A stretch of DNA of 64,000 bases from Bacillota bacterium (GTDB lineage Bacteria; Bacillota; Clostridia; Lachnospirales; Lachnospiraceae), in contig JAEYLX010000075.1 of NCBI GenBank assembly GCA_023407575.1, positions 124,001 through 188,000 of the forward strand, given 5' to 3'. A program made the translations under genes and the position numbers. This document shows positions 7,726 through 16,650 of the stretch, piece by piece. The notes beneath the pieces were generated by a model that was given only the letters and a program-made list of their open reading frames with translations, was not told the origin of the DNA and searched no databases. The stretch's first letter is position 1. Each line of letters starts with the position of its first letter.

Positions 7726-8355
7726 TTAATACCTGACATGAATTTCACTATCTTCCCTTATACCAAACTTAGTAAAATAAGCGTTCTCTTTGGGAATCCA
7801 AACATTTATAAATTGTTTTAATCTTTCTTCTCCATTTCGCTTTCTGATATTATCAATCTGTGTCTCATCCTCAATATCCATAAAAATCTTAAGATCATAT
7901 GCATCTCCAAAATACGGGTGCTGACTATAGGACCCTTCTATTATATTTAGACGCTTATGCTTTATAATATCAATGGATTTATCGATACATTGATCCTTAC
8001 AGTTATATCTCTTGTATTCTACCTCTTGCTTATTTAGTACCTTGTCGATTACTTCTGCTTTAAATCGTTCATAGTCTACATTACCACCAATCTCCCTGAC
8101 ACGTTCCTCTGTTTTTTGTTCTTCTCTTAAGAAAAAGTCATCCATATGAAACAGATTGCTTTCATATACACTTTGCAAATAATATGCCAAGGTTGTCTTT
8201 CCACTGGCGCATTTCCCATCTATTGCAATAACTAGATTGTCTTTGTCTGACTTCAATAATTTATCAACTTCTAAGAGAACAGGTTCAAATTTTCTTGAAC
8301 AGTCTGCTTTCATGTCCAACTTATCGTTCTTTGCCAGATGTCCATTCGTCCTCAT
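7726..8355 (-). CDS. P-loop kinase of the uridine kinase-like family
   Basis: 209 residues. Walker A is AIDGKCASGKTTLAYYL (residues about 44-60), followed by the FHMDDFFL segment typical of uridine kinase/phosphoribulokinase-like enzymes and a lid region. IIEGSYSQHPYF near 138 matches the EGxYs motif of the same fold. It probably phosphorylates a small hydroxyl substrate with ATP; the substrate is not clear, so I do not call it uridine kinase proper. The start is supported by GGGAGG. It is just downstream of the permease gene (8378-9277) and may be the last gene of that operon. Confidence 0.75.
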   Translation of the reverse strand: MRTNGHLAKNDKLDMKADCSRKFEPVLLEVDKLLKSDKDNLVIAIDGKCASGKTTLAYYLQSVYESNLFHMDDFFLREEQKTEERVREIGGNVDYERFKAEVIDKVLNKQEVEYKRYNCKDQCIDKSIDIIKHKRLNIIEGSYSQHPYFGDAYDLKIFMDIEDETQIDNIRKRNGEERLKQFINVWIPKENAYFTKFGIREDSEIHVRY

Positions 8356-8377
8356 TTTATCCTCCCTGATACTGTGT

Positions 8378-9277
8378 TCAAATGTTGTTTATGATTAAAC
8401 CTGTTATTACTGCAAAAAATATTACATACAATAAATACATTACAAATCTGCGAATACCAAGTACTATTTTAACAGCGCTTAAATTAGTTATTTTAGTGGC
8501 TGGTCCGGTTATCATAAATGCTGCAGCAGACCCCATGCTCATTCCGTCATAAAGCCACTGCTGTAACAGAGGTATGGTTCCACCACCGCACATGTAAAGC
8601 GGAACACCAATGGTAGCAGCCATCAGTACACCAAAACCTTCCTTATTTCCAAACAGTTTGGCAAAAGCATCGGTTGGTACATATCTTTGAAACAATGCAG
8701 ATAATACAATTCCCAACAGAAAGTAGGGTGCAGTTGCTTTCACATTTCGTCCAAAATTCTTAAGTAATCTTAGAAAGATATTAGGATCAATATCACGGCT
8801 TTTTGATTCAGCAAAAGAAGAAAAGTCAAAAAATGAAGTCTTCTTGTAGAATATATGTACCAACAACCCAGCTACAACACCACACACAAGGCAAACTGCT
8901 ATTCGTACAATTAGAGCTTTCGTTCCCAGCGCAACACTGTAAATAATTAGCTGTGGATTGAGTAAGATAGATGACATCATAAAAGCAGCCAGCCAGTCGT
9001 CTCTCATACCCTTAGCGGAAAAGGATGCCGCAATAGGAATCGTTCCATACATGCAAAGCGGGGATGCTATCCCAAGTAAACAGGCAGGTAAAATACCAAA
9101 CACACCCATCTTTTTATCCTTCAAATTGCGAAATAACCCGTGAATTCGTTCCTTACCAAATACAGATACCACGGAACCAATGACCATTCCCAACATCCAG
9201 TATATAAAAATCTGATTCAATTGTACATTAAAATAGTACCATAAATATATAAATTCTCGATGTAATATCTCAATCAT
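8378..9277 (-). CDS. Permease (ArsP/UPF0718-like, metal/metalloid efflux type)
   Basis: 299 residues with eight or so hydrophobic segments. The duplicated signatures ASPLCMYGTIPIAASF (residues about 72-87) and PLYMCGGGTIPLLQ (about 225-238) place it in the permease family that includes ArsP and the SO_0444 Cu/Zn transporters; the cysteines in both repeats fit metal or metalloid handling. The actual cargo is unknown. Its ATG overlaps the stop of the DUF362 lipoprotein gene by 8 bases (ATGATTGA), so the two are translationally coupled. A kinase gene follows. The likely controller is the adjacent two-component system. Confidence 0.82.
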   Translation of the reverse strand: MIEILHREFIYLWYYFNVQLNQIFIYWMLGMVIGSVVSVFGKERIHGLFRNLKDKKMGVFGILPACLLGIASPLCMYGTIPIAASFSAKGMRDDWLAAFMMSSILLNPQLIIYSVALGTKALIVRIAVCLVCGVVAGLLVHIFYKKTSFFDFSSFAESKSRDIDPNIFLRLLKNFGRNVKATAPYFLLGIVLSALFQRYVPTDAFAKLFGNKEGFGVLMAATIGVPLYMCGGGTIPLLQQWLYDGMSMGSAAAFMITGPATKITNLSAVKIVLGIRRFVMYLLYVIFFAVITGLIINNI

Positions 9278-10373
9278 CGATGTTTACCAATTCATACTCC
9301 CGGCTGCCAAGTCCAATTTCTTCTGCACTTTCCAGGGTATGAAGTCCATTCTTTCCTTCAATTCTCTTAATGAGAGACTCACTACCTTCTGCAGCATATA
9401 CAAGATCAATACATGCCTGATCTAATGCTACAGGATCCGTTGAAGATAGAATTCCAATATCATGGATGTCCGGTTCAGCAGGTCTTCCATTACAGTCACA
9501 GTCTATACTTATCCTGTTCATAACATTAATATAGACAATATTTTTCCCATTGTTTAAGCTGTCAGATACAGACTTCGCTGCATCAGCCATTGATTCCAAA
9601 AAGCTGTTTTGAATTCCGCCCCACATAGTTTTATTGCTCTTTCCTGCTGTATGTATCAGACATTTACCCTCTCTTGATGCAATTCCTATAGAAATATTTT
9701 TTATAGCTCCACCAAAGCCAGCCATTTGATGACCTTTAAAATGAGATAACACCAGGAAAGAGTCATAGTTTGCAAAGTTTGCACCTACATGATTCTCTTT
9801 CAGCTTGATTCCACCGTTTACTGGAAGGATGATTGAACCGTCAGTATCCATGATATCTACCTCAGCAATATCTGTAAAGCCATGATCCTTCGCCACCTGT
9901 AAGTGCATTGCTGTTTCCCCTCTAGAACCGCCATATGCTGTATTACATTCCACAATGGTACCCTTTACTGCTTGCACCAAATCTTTAATCAATTCTGGCT
10001 TCAGATAGTTGCTGGCAGGAGGTTCACCCGTGCTAAGCTTTACAGCAACCTTTCCCTCTGGCGTCCAACCCAAGGCTTCATACACAGCCATCAAACCTTC
10101 CGGACTGATATCCGTTGTCATATATACCTTTGGTGTTTCCTTCGACACCTCAGTTACTGCCTCCAAAGTGGGTTCCGATTGGTCTGTTTCAACCGCTTCG
10201 GAATTATCAACAGCTTCATTTTCTACTCCAGTACTACCTACTTCAGTGCTGTTTGCATCAGAATTTTTAATCTCAGGTTCTGTCTCACTTCCATTCTTAG
10301 AATTGTCACATGCTGCGAAGAAAAATGTAACCACAATTATTAATATAAAACTAACGAACCTTTTCATTGTCAT
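9270..10373 (-). CDS. DUF362 domain lipoprotein
   Basis: 367 residues from the ATG at 10373, chosen because GGAGG (10383-10387) lies 9 bases upstream. The N-terminus is a lipoprotein signal (hydrophobic run ending FFFAAC), then an acidic Ser/Thr/Glu-rich linker of about 60 residues, then a DUF362 domain: KVAVKLSTGEPPAS, VECNTAYGGSRGET, the FLVLSHFKGHQMAGFGGAIKN motif near 230-250 and a Cys pair in ISIDCDCNGRP. DUF362 proteins are linked to Fe-S or uncharacterised redox chemistry. Here it is a surface-exposed, membrane-tethered form. It is the first gene of an operon with a permease. Confidence 0.85.
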   Translation of the reverse strand: MTMKRFVSFILIIVVTFFFAACDNSKNGSETEPEIKNSDANSTEVGSTGVENEAVDNSEAVETDQSEPTLEAVTEVSKETPKVYMTTDISPEGLMAVYEALGWTPEGKVAVKLSTGEPPASNYLKPELIKDLVQAVKGTIVECNTAYGGSRGETAMHLQVAKDHGFTDIAEVDIMDTDGSIILPVNGGIKLKENHVGANFANYDSFLVLSHFKGHQMAGFGGAIKNISIGIASREGKCLIHTAGKSNKTMWGGIQNSFLESMADAAKSVSDSLNNGKNIVYINVMNRISIDCDCNGRPAEPDIHDIGILSSTDPVALDQACIDLVYAAEGSESLIKRIEGKNGLHTLESAEEIGLGSREYELVNIDD

Positions 10374-10460
10374 ACCCCACACCCTCCATTATAATACTCT
10401 TTTTTATGTATATGCTGCTCTGTTACCCTGATTTTTACAACATAAACTTAAAATTAAAAT

Positions 10461-10480
10461 GTGAGAAATATGTGAGAAAA
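10461..10480 (-). promoter_or_regulatory. Direct-repeat operator, 11-bp period
   Basis: On the plus strand GTGAGAAA occurs at 10461 and again at 10472; on the minus strand this reads TTTCTCACATA TTTCTCACATT. Two direct repeats with an 11-bp period are the classic binding site of OmpR/PhoB-type response regulators. It lies about 90 bases before the lipoprotein start, and such a regulator is encoded next door. The binding is inferred. The rest of the 10383-10698 spacer holds only the terminator at 10620. Confidence 0.5.
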
Positions 10481-10619
10481 ATAGTAGATTTCTATGAAAA
10501 TAGCTTCATATTTTATTGTCCCTGATCTAATCCAAGAGGCGATCGGTAATCATTCGCAGTCAGAAACTCATGTCTCCTCGATATACTATTTTACTTGTAT
10601 ATAGTTATTATTATAGCAA

Positions 10620-10650
10620 GGAAGCAGGTAATGTAATTTTACCTGCTTCC
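10620..10650 (-). terminator. Terminator hairpin of the two-component operon
   Basis: Perfect 12-bp arms GGAAGCAGGTAA (10620-10631) and TTACCTGCTTCC (10639-10650), 7-nt loop, 48 bases beyond the histidine kinase stop. The T-tract is weak. Confidence 0.7.
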
Positions 10651-10698
10651 TCTTATCCTTATCCTCCATATTATCGATCAATTTTAGCCTATATAACT

Positions 10699-12156
10699 TT
10701 AATCTGCGTATTCAAACCAAAAAGTAGTTAGTCCTTCGTTACAATCTACACCATACTTCATACCGTGAGCCTTTAAATAAGTACTGACAATGGAAAGACC
10801 AATGCCGGTACCTTGTTTACGTCCGCCATGATGTTGACTACGTTGATATCTCTCCCAAATGATTTCTTGATCCTCTACCGGAATCGGCTCACCTGGATTA
10901 ACAATAGATACACGAATTTGATTGTTCCTATTCTCGATTACTACGCTAATTATTCCTCCATCAGCAGTATGATTGACAGCGTTATTCAATAGATTTCGCA
11001 TTACCTGACAGATTTTCATAGCGTCTACAAAAACAGGAATATTCTTACTAAAACTCTCTAATTGAATCGTTATTCCATATTCAAAGGCGTTCTGTTCACT
11101 ATGAATCACCTCTGACTTAAGGAGCTCATATAGATTATACCCATCCACTTTTAGCTGCACATACCCTGACTGCAACTGCGAATAATCCATAATATCTGTG
11201 ACCATCTCGCTCATTCTACCAGCTTCTTGTATGATAAGATTAAGGTCTTCGTTACGCTTTTCATCATTTTTCCAGCTGATATCCCGAACCATTTCTGCAT
11301 AACCCCTGATAACAGCTAAAGGTGACCGTAGCTCATGGGATACGTTGGCAATAACCTCTTTTCGAAGGACATCCACACGTTGGAGAGCCTGACTCAGCTC
11401 ATCTACTGAATTGGATAATTGCCCAAGCTCATCCTTCAGTAATAACCCAGGGGTTGCGGTTAGTTCTCCCTTCGTAAGTTTGTCTACCGTATTCTTTATA
11501 ATATGAATTGGTTTCACAAAATGACGGGATAAAAGTGCAGCTAATATAGCAGCAGCCAATGACAGGGTTATGCTTAAGGTGACAAGCTGGCTCCTGTTAA
11601 TGCGAAGTACGGTATGTAATTGATCCAGAGAATGATACAAAACAACCAAGGCCTTCTGATTGTCATACACCACTGGAATACCAATTTCAAGTACTAAGGG
11701 TTCAGATTCGTATTGTATAATTTTATGGTAAGATTTTCCCTGTAAAACCTGCTGATATTCTTCGCTCTTCACCAAGATGTTTAGGAATTCACAGATAGCC
11801 TCCAATGAATATTCATCTTGTAATCGATATCCTAAACTATAAAGTGCAATTAGCCTTCCGTGAACGTCAATAAGCATCATCTTCCCATTGGTAGTCTTAC
11901 TGATCGAGGGAAGCAGTTGATCGTAATTGGCGAGATCTTTTGTTTTTAACTGTTCTATCGTAGGCTGCAAGCGACTTTCTACTTCAGCCACGGTGGAATT
12001 CACATAGTTTCGCTCAAACAGAAAAATCTGCACAACCCACATAAATGCTATACTGATTACCACTAAAAGCATCATAATAAGCCACAAGCGTACCACAATT
12101 CTGGAACTGTAAGGCGATCTTTTATAAATCTTATTCATGTTCAAATTTATATCCAA
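10699..12156 (-). CDS. HAMP sensor histidine kinase
   Basis: 485 residues. First membrane helix near 24-46, extracytoplasmic sensor region about 47-187, second helix near 190-208, HAMP about 208-262, HisKA with the phospho-acceptor His in VSHELRSPLAVIRGYAEM near 274, HATPase with N box NLLNNAVNH near 390 and G box GTGIGLSI near 453. It overlaps the response regulator gene by 26 bases, so the pair is co-translated. The ligand is unknown. The neighbouring lipoprotein/permease operon, with a direct-repeat operator, is the most likely target. Confidence 0.92.
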   Translation of the reverse strand: MDINLNMNKIYKRSPYSSRIVVRLWLIMMLLVVISIAFMWVVQIFLFERNYVNSTVAEVESRLQPTIEQLKTKDLANYDQLLPSISKTTNGKMMLIDVHGRLIALYSLGYRLQDEYSLEAICEFLNILVKSEEYQQVLQGKSYHKIIQYESEPLVLEIGIPVVYDNQKALVVLYHSLDQLHTVLRINRSQLVTLSITLSLAAAILAALLSRHFVKPIHIIKNTVDKLTKGELTATPGLLLKDELGQLSNSVDELSQALQRVDVLRKEVIANVSHELRSPLAVIRGYAEMVRDISWKNDEKRNEDLNLIIQEAGRMSEMVTDIMDYSQLQSGYVQLKVDGYNLYELLKSEVIHSEQNAFEYGITIQLESFSKNIPVFVDAMKICQVMRNLLNNAVNHTADGGIISVVIENRNNQIRVSIVNPGEPIPVEDQEIIWERYQRSQHHGGRKQGTGIGLSIVSTYLKAHGMKYGVDCNEGLTTFWFEYAD

Positions 12157-12796
12157 CCCCCCATGCAGTTTGAATTACTTTCCTGTAATCCCCCAGATGC
12201 TCCCGAAGTGATTTAATATGGGTATCTACTGTACGAGTATCACCATAATAGTCATATCCCCAAACCCTATTCAACAGTTGCTCCCGACTAAGAACAAGCC
12301 TTTCATTCTGTGCAAGGTACAATAAAAGATCAAACTCTTTGGGTGGCAGGTAAAGTGCTTTCTCACCTACCGTTACTGTTCTGGAACCAGGCGACACAAT
12401 GAACTCACCAAAAGTAAGCTTATCGCAGGATTTTTTCCCGCTACGCTTAAGCACGGCACCAACACGTGCCATCAACTCCTTAGGACTAAAGGGTTTTGCT
12501 ACATAATCGTCTGCGCCAAGATTAAACCCCAGCAGCTTGTCATATTCCTCGATGCGGGAAGTAAGCATGATAACTGGAACCTGACTTTCCTTCCGTATTA
12601 CCCCCAATGTTTCAAAGCCATCAATTTCTGGCATCATGACATCCAGCACAACAATATCAAACTGTGTGCTGGTTACTTTCTCAATGGCTATTCGACCGTT
12701 TTCTGCTTCTTCACATTGATATCCATCCAATTCAGCATAAGTCAATACTAGTTTACGAAGATGTATATCATCATCAACAATTAGTAATTTTGACAT
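12131..12796 (-). CDS. OmpR/PhoB family response regulator
   Basis: 221 residues. Receiver domain 1-115 with the acidic pocket DDD near 8-10, phospho-acceptor Asp in VVLDVMMPE near 52, Thr/Ser in MLTSR and Lys in YVAKPF near 102. The winged-helix DNA-binding domain covers about 125-221 (LPPKEFDLLLYLAQNE, then LLNRVWGYDYYGDTRTVDTHIKSLRE). First gene of the two-component operon. Such regulators bind tandem 11-bp direct repeats, and a pair of that kind is found at 10461-10480. Confidence 0.93.
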   Translation of the reverse strand: MSKLLIVDDDIHLRKLVLTYAELDGYQCEEAENGRIAIEKVTSTQFDIVVLDVMMPEIDGFETLGVIRKESQVPVIMLTSRIEEYDKLLGFNLGADDYVAKPFSPKELMARVGAVLKRSGKKSCDKLTFGEFIVSPGSRTVTVGEKALYLPPKEFDLLLYLAQNERLVLSREQLLNRVWGYDYYGDTRTVDTHIKSLREHLGDYRKVIQTAWGVGYKFEHE

Positions 12797-13005
12797 CTGT
12801 TACCTTCTCTCTTTAAATACGTAGGTTTTTTAATACACATGTCCGTCTCACGCTAGTCAAGGCTTTCCGTCTCTTGATGTTTACACCTCTTCATAAATGA
12901 ACAAATCTACCATGGTGTGTTCTTTTATATTTTATGTTACCTTATTTTCTGCTATTAATTTTATATTGTTAATTCTCTGCTATTAATTTTTTGTTATTTT
13001 TTTTG

Positions 13006-13800
13006 TTAATTTTCTCTGTTTCTTTCAATCCAATGAACTGCAAAATCCACAAGTTCTCTTTGACGCATACAGGTAACCACGGCATTGCCAATGTTTACTT
13101 TATTAACATTTTCATTTGCTTCAAACGCTTCTCCTATTAGTTCGAAATCTTCTCCGTCCACAACAAGAGTTTCATATGTAACCCATTGCCTCCTTCCGTC
13201 TACTATCATGGCGCTGCTTTCCTTTGCATATCTTTTTCCAGAATAGTTTGCTCTAACATCGGCAAGATGAAGGGAAGTATTTTTATCATAACCAACCCCG
13301 ATTAAAAGTACCTTGCCATCTAAAGCATATAGCTTTCCAACAGGCGAATCTTCACCAAAAATATCACATAAATCGTGATCTTTTACTAAATATTCTGCAT
13401 TTGCTCCCTTCGCTGCAAAAGATCGAGCCGGATGATTACTTCTAACTGCACCAGACCATTTACGAAACATTTCAGCAACTGCCCCCATTGTGTTGGTGGG
13501 TGTAATATCCTTATCATAAGCAGGCCAGTTCTCTCTTATAAACTGCCACCATTCCTCCGGTTCCTCCCAGTGAACTCCTGCTTCCGGGTCTAAATTCTTC
13601 CAGCTTTGGGTGGGCATCAGAAGAGTTCCTCTATCAGTTATTGTTTCAAGAAGTGCTTCAATAACAATCTGTGCACCACCACATACATATCCTAAACTTC
13701 CCAGAGAAGTGTGGACTATAACATTATCCCCTTCCTGTAATCCCAACTCCTTGAAGCCTTTTATTAAATCTTCTTTTAGTACTATTTTTCTATTATCCAT
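13006..13800 (-). CDS. Aminoglycoside N(3)-acetyltransferase family protein
   Basis: 264 residues of the AAC(3)/YokD fold, which transfers acetyl from acetyl-CoA to an amine. Signatures are GLQEGDNVIVHTSLGSLGYVCGGAQIVIEALLE (residues about 20-52), GTLLMPTQSWKN, TPTNTMGAVAEMFRKW, the conserved SNHPARSFAAKG near 135-146 and SPVGKLYALDGKVLLIGVGYDKNTSLHLAD. The full length is intact. Resistance cannot be inferred: many chromosomal members act on other amines. It opens a run of minus-strand accessory genes that includes other aminoglycoside-enzyme folds. The spacer 12797-13005 upstream of the response regulator holds two TCTGCTATTAATTTT repeats but no gene. Confidence 0.88.
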   Translation of the reverse strand: MDNRKIVLKEDLIKGFKELGLQEGDNVIVHTSLGSLGYVCGGAQIVIEALLETITDRGTLLMPTQSWKNLDPEAGVHWEEPEEWWQFIRENWPAYDKDITPTNTMGAVAEMFRKWSGAVRSNHPARSFAAKGANAEYLVKDHDLCDIFGEDSPVGKLYALDGKVLLIGVGYDKNTSLHLADVRANYSGKRYAKESSAMIVDGRRQWVTYETLVVDGEDFELIGEAFEANENVNKVNIGNAVVTCMRQRELVDFAVHWIERNREN

Positions 13801-13868
13801 AGGCTTTAATCCTTATCATATATATTTTTATAATCTGTAGGTGCTTCGGCTCCTCATTTTAATTTAAA

Positions 13869-14594
13869 CTAAATACTTTCATTCCTATGTAATATACTGA
13901 CATAGTTGGCAACCTTATCATTCCACTCCTGTAGACTAAGCCCTCTTTGAGTCAAATAATGTACTCTGGAAACTAATTTATGAGGAATACAGTTCTCTAT
14001 CTGTTCCTTATATTGTTCTGGTACGATACAAGCATATAGATTATCAGATAATATAACCTCATCCTTTACTTTCAGAGGATGATATCCATCAAATGTGTGT
14101 CCCTCATTCTTTATAATGTCTTGGTATGTACAATAAAAACGTACCCCTGCATCAAAATTCCCCTTTATAAAATCTTCTTCCTTTGGAAAGTTTTCTGAAA
14201 GGACAACGTAATCACCCACTAAGTGAGTCCCCCAACCAAACATAACATATTCATAAAAATCCGCAGGGTCCTCCCATCCTATTGTACGTCTTTCAAGAGC
14301 AAGTTCTTCTCCTGTTTTTCCATAGACTTTTGTAGCAGAAAGAAGCCTATCGCTTGATAGTATTTTCTGCGCCGCTATAGCATTTGTTGCATGATAAACA
14401 AATTCCTCTCTGGCCTCTTCAATTGGAGGGATATATTCTGCCCCATCAAGTTTATTAGCAGCCTTTTTCACTAAAGATAATACATTATGATTTTCGCAAA
14501 TAATTTCTAGTTGCTGTCTAATCGATTTTTCATAACTGATGAATGCTAATAGATTATTCCATTCCCATTCTTGTATATTGGGATAATCTGACAA
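13869..14594 (-). CDS. Protein of unknown function, start uncertain
   Basis: At least 241 residues, given here from the first standard start, a TTG at 14594 without a ribosome site. The frame stays open upstream for 19 more codons (LEISNNGITKLQNGIYHFV...), which read like real protein, up to a CTG at 14651 that follows AGGAGGAG by 11 bases. So the true N-terminus probably lies near 14651, with a rare or mutated start. I see no known enzyme motif for certain; EEFVYHATNAIAAQKILSSDRLL near 65-85 weakly recalls the H-x-T of ADP-ribosyltransferase-like folds, which is a guess. No membrane segments. Confidence 0.6.
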   Translation of the reverse strand: MSDYPNIQEWEWNNLLAFISYEKSIRQQLEIICENHNVLSLVKKAANKLDGAEYIPPIEEAREEFVYHATNAIAAQKILSSDRLLSATKVYGKTGEELALERRTIGWEDPADFYEYVMFGWGTHLVGDYVVLSENFPKEEDFIKGNFDAGVRFYCTYQDIIKNEGHTFDGYHPLKVKDEVILSDNLYACIVPEQYKEQIENCIPHKLVSRVHYLTQRGLSLQEWNDKVANYVSILHRNESI

Positions 14595-14730
14595 GACAAA
14601 ATGATATATTCCATTTTGTAGTTTCGTTATACCATTATTTGAAATTTCCAGTATTATGATAACTCCTCCTTGCCCAGCAAATTTATTTAAATTTTTATCT
14701 TATCATCTAACCAATAAATATAATTCTTTC

Positions 14731-14943
14731 CTACTTCTCAAATTTAATAAAATCAACTATCCTATCATGCAACTCAATATAAGGATTTTCTTTCAGTTTT
14801 AATCCACTAATTCTATCAATAATATCCAACTGAATGTTACTATCGACATAGCCGTCAATTAATGTCATAATCCTGGCAATCAGTTCGCCTGTTGTAGCAT
14901 ATAGCAAATTCTCTATATCATCCTTATCTTTATAATTGCACAT
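14731..14943 (-). CDS. Small protein of unknown function, start uncertain
   Basis: 70 residues from the ATG at 14943, acidic and helical (CNYKDKDDIENLL, TTGELIARIMTLIDGY). There is no ribosome site before that ATG. The frame is open upstream to GGGGAGG (15027-15033), with 26 further codons (ISELNLYQKQIFNAITVDQD...) and only ATA or ATT at the expected start (15021 or 15024). The full protein is probably about 96 residues, with an ATG lost to ATA or a rare start used. Function not recognised. The preceding gene shows the same anomaly. Confidence 0.55.
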   Translation of the reverse strand: MCNYKDKDDIENLLYATTGELIARIMTLIDGYVDSNIQLDIIDRISGLKLKENPYIELHDRIVDFIKFEK

Positions 14944-15088
14944 TGCAATCTGAACAACTTCATCTTGATCTACTGTGATAGCATTAAATATTTGTTTTTG
15001 ATATAGATTTAGTTCAGATATAATAACCTCCCCTTGATTAAAACATGTTATATAAAATCAAGTGAATGAGTAGATGGGGTCCCAAGCC

Positions 15089-15637
15089 TTATTTATTCAA
15101 GCTTTGTTTGGAAATCTCAGCCTTTGTATTAATAAATTCCAGAAATTTAAGTTTTTCCATTTCTTCTGAAAAAGCGCTTACTGGAAGGATATATGCCTGT
15201 ACAGAACTAAAATAAATATAAATAGCATTTTCTGTTACAGCAATTTTTTCAATCAATGTGTACTTCGTTATACTTTCCGTATTTGGAGTAATTTCATGTA
15301 TCTTCTCATCATCGAACTTTATGATGGACTCCTTGCTATAAGGTAGCTTGCCTACTTTTTTCATTTTCATAATTCTTTTATTTATGGATTTAATAATATT
15401 TTTTTTGTAAAATACAATCCACCAAATAGAAATAATCGTCATTAAAATAGCTTCAATTAAAATGAGTTCAAAATCTGAGCCTGCAATACCAAATATAATA
15501 ATAACCATTAAGCAAATATATGGAACAATAAATCTAGAGAATATCAAAGACTTCTTACCAGAACGACTATTAAATATATGATATTGATTAAATAGTAAAT
15601 AATCATTATCATCTAAAGTAATATTAAACTCAAACAT
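15089..15637 (-). CDS. YcxB family membrane-associated protein
   Basis: 182 residues from the ATG at 15637, preceded by GAGAGGTG. The first 30 residues (EFNITLDDNDYLLFNQYHIFNS) match the YcxB-like opening, then two hydrophobic helices near 35-75, a basic loop, and a C-terminal beta-rich domain (KFDDEKIHEITPNTESITKYTLIEKI ... IYIYFSSVQAYILPVSAF) typical of YcxB C-terminal domains. Function of the family is unknown. Single gene in the accessory run. Confidence 0.75.
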   Translation of the reverse strand: MFEFNITLDDNDYLLFNQYHIFNSRSGKKSLIFSRFIVPYICLMVIIIFGIAGSDFELILIEAILMTIISIWWIVFYKKNIIKSINKRIMKMKKVGKLPYSKESIIKFDDEKIHEITPNTESITKYTLIEKIAVTENAIYIYFSSVQAYILPVSAFSEEMEKLKFLEFINTKAEISKQSLNK

Positions 15638-15699
15638 AATTTTCACCTCTCATTTTCAAATAATATTATCCTAAAATCAAATTTTCACACATATCGACT

Positions 15700-16629
15700 T
15701 TATTTATTCCCAAGCGAACTAAATATCTCCTCACACCATTCTGGCAATCTTTTAGCAAACCAATCTTCATCTTTCCATAGCTCATGATGCAAAACTATAC
15801 CTAACAAAATCTGTAACGCAAAGTAATAATCAATTTCTTTTCTATCTACTCTGCATCCTCTAACCTCTTCATAAGCTTTTATTGTACTCATCTTACATTT
15901 TTCATCAGTAACAAAACAATATACACTTCCCAAATCCAATAAAGGGCTGCTATATCCAAGAAGTGAAAAATCAATTGGTACTACTCCATTTTCAGTAATT
16001 AATATATTTGATAGTGATAAATCAGAATGCAAAAGAATATGTTCCGATTCCGATTGCTTTAGTTTGTCCCCTATCAATTCCAATGTAGTAGACATTGTTC
16101 TATAATATTTCTTATCTATTTTTTTATTTTCGTTTTCGGAATAACTAGATATAAGTCCACTTAATTGCCTGCACATATCCTGATTATAACTGAGAAAACT
16201 ATCTGCCTGATATCCTTTAGCAGCCACATGCATTTTCCCAATCATTTCACCTAATTCATACCCGAAGTCTTCCGTTAAATCATTCTTATTCACTATCCTG
16301 CCTGGTAACCAGGTGAGCAGGGTCGCTGGTGTTCCATCCTTAAGTACGGTAACTAATTTATTTTCAACATTTCTAATTGGAGACTGTACCTTCATCCCAC
16401 ACTCTTTTAAATGCTCTATAAATTTAAGTTCCTCCTCATGAATTTTAATTATATCTGCGCCATCATAATGCCAGGTGGTATTAAAGCCACTTTTTGATTT
16501 ATGTACTCTCAATAAATATTTATTATCTATACTGTACGTTATATTTTCATTATGGCGAATTAATTCCATTTGCGTACATCTTAAGTCATATCGTACAGCT
16601 ACCTCATTTAACAATTCAGATTCTTTCAT
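15700..16629 (-). CDS. Phosphotransferase of the aminoglycoside/choline kinase (APH) fold
   Basis: 309 residues. The kinase-like core shows the Brenner-type catalytic loop ILLHSDLSLSNILI near 195-208 with the catalytic Asp, followed by VPIDFSLLGYSSPLLDLGSV near 213-232, where the Asp of IDF replaces the DFG metal-binding Asp. The N-lobe begins YDLRCTQMELIRHNENITYSI. It transfers phosphate from ATP to a hydroxyl substrate; the substrate could be an antibiotic, a sugar or choline. TGGAGG precedes the start. A second APH-fold gene lies directly upstream. Confidence 0.83.
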   Translation of the reverse strand: MKESELLNEVAVRYDLRCTQMELIRHNENITYSIDNKYLLRVHKSKSGFNTTWHYDGADIIKIHEEELKFIEHLKECGMKVQSPIRNVENKLVTVLKDGTPATLLTWLPGRIVNKNDLTEDFGYELGEMIGKMHVAAKGYQADSFLSYNQDMCRQLSGLISSYSENENKKIDKKYYRTMSTTLELIGDKLKQSESEHILLHSDLSLSNILITENGVVPIDFSLLGYSSPLLDLGSVYCFVTDEKCKMSTIKAYEEVRGCRVDRKEIDYYFALQILLGIVLHHELWKDEDWFAKRLPEWCEEIFSSLGNK

Positions 16630-16650
16630 ATCTTTCCTCCAGCTTCAGTC

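Noticed and set aside
10383..10400. TATAAT directly before the DUF362 ribosome site as -10 box
   Set aside because: It would place the transcript start inside the ribosome site; the real promoter is more likely near the direct repeats about 70 bases upstream.
13006..13800. Acquired aminoglycoside resistance gene
   Set aside because: The fold is right, but chromosomal AAC(3)-like proteins of anaerobes often have other substrates; base composition is like the neighbours.
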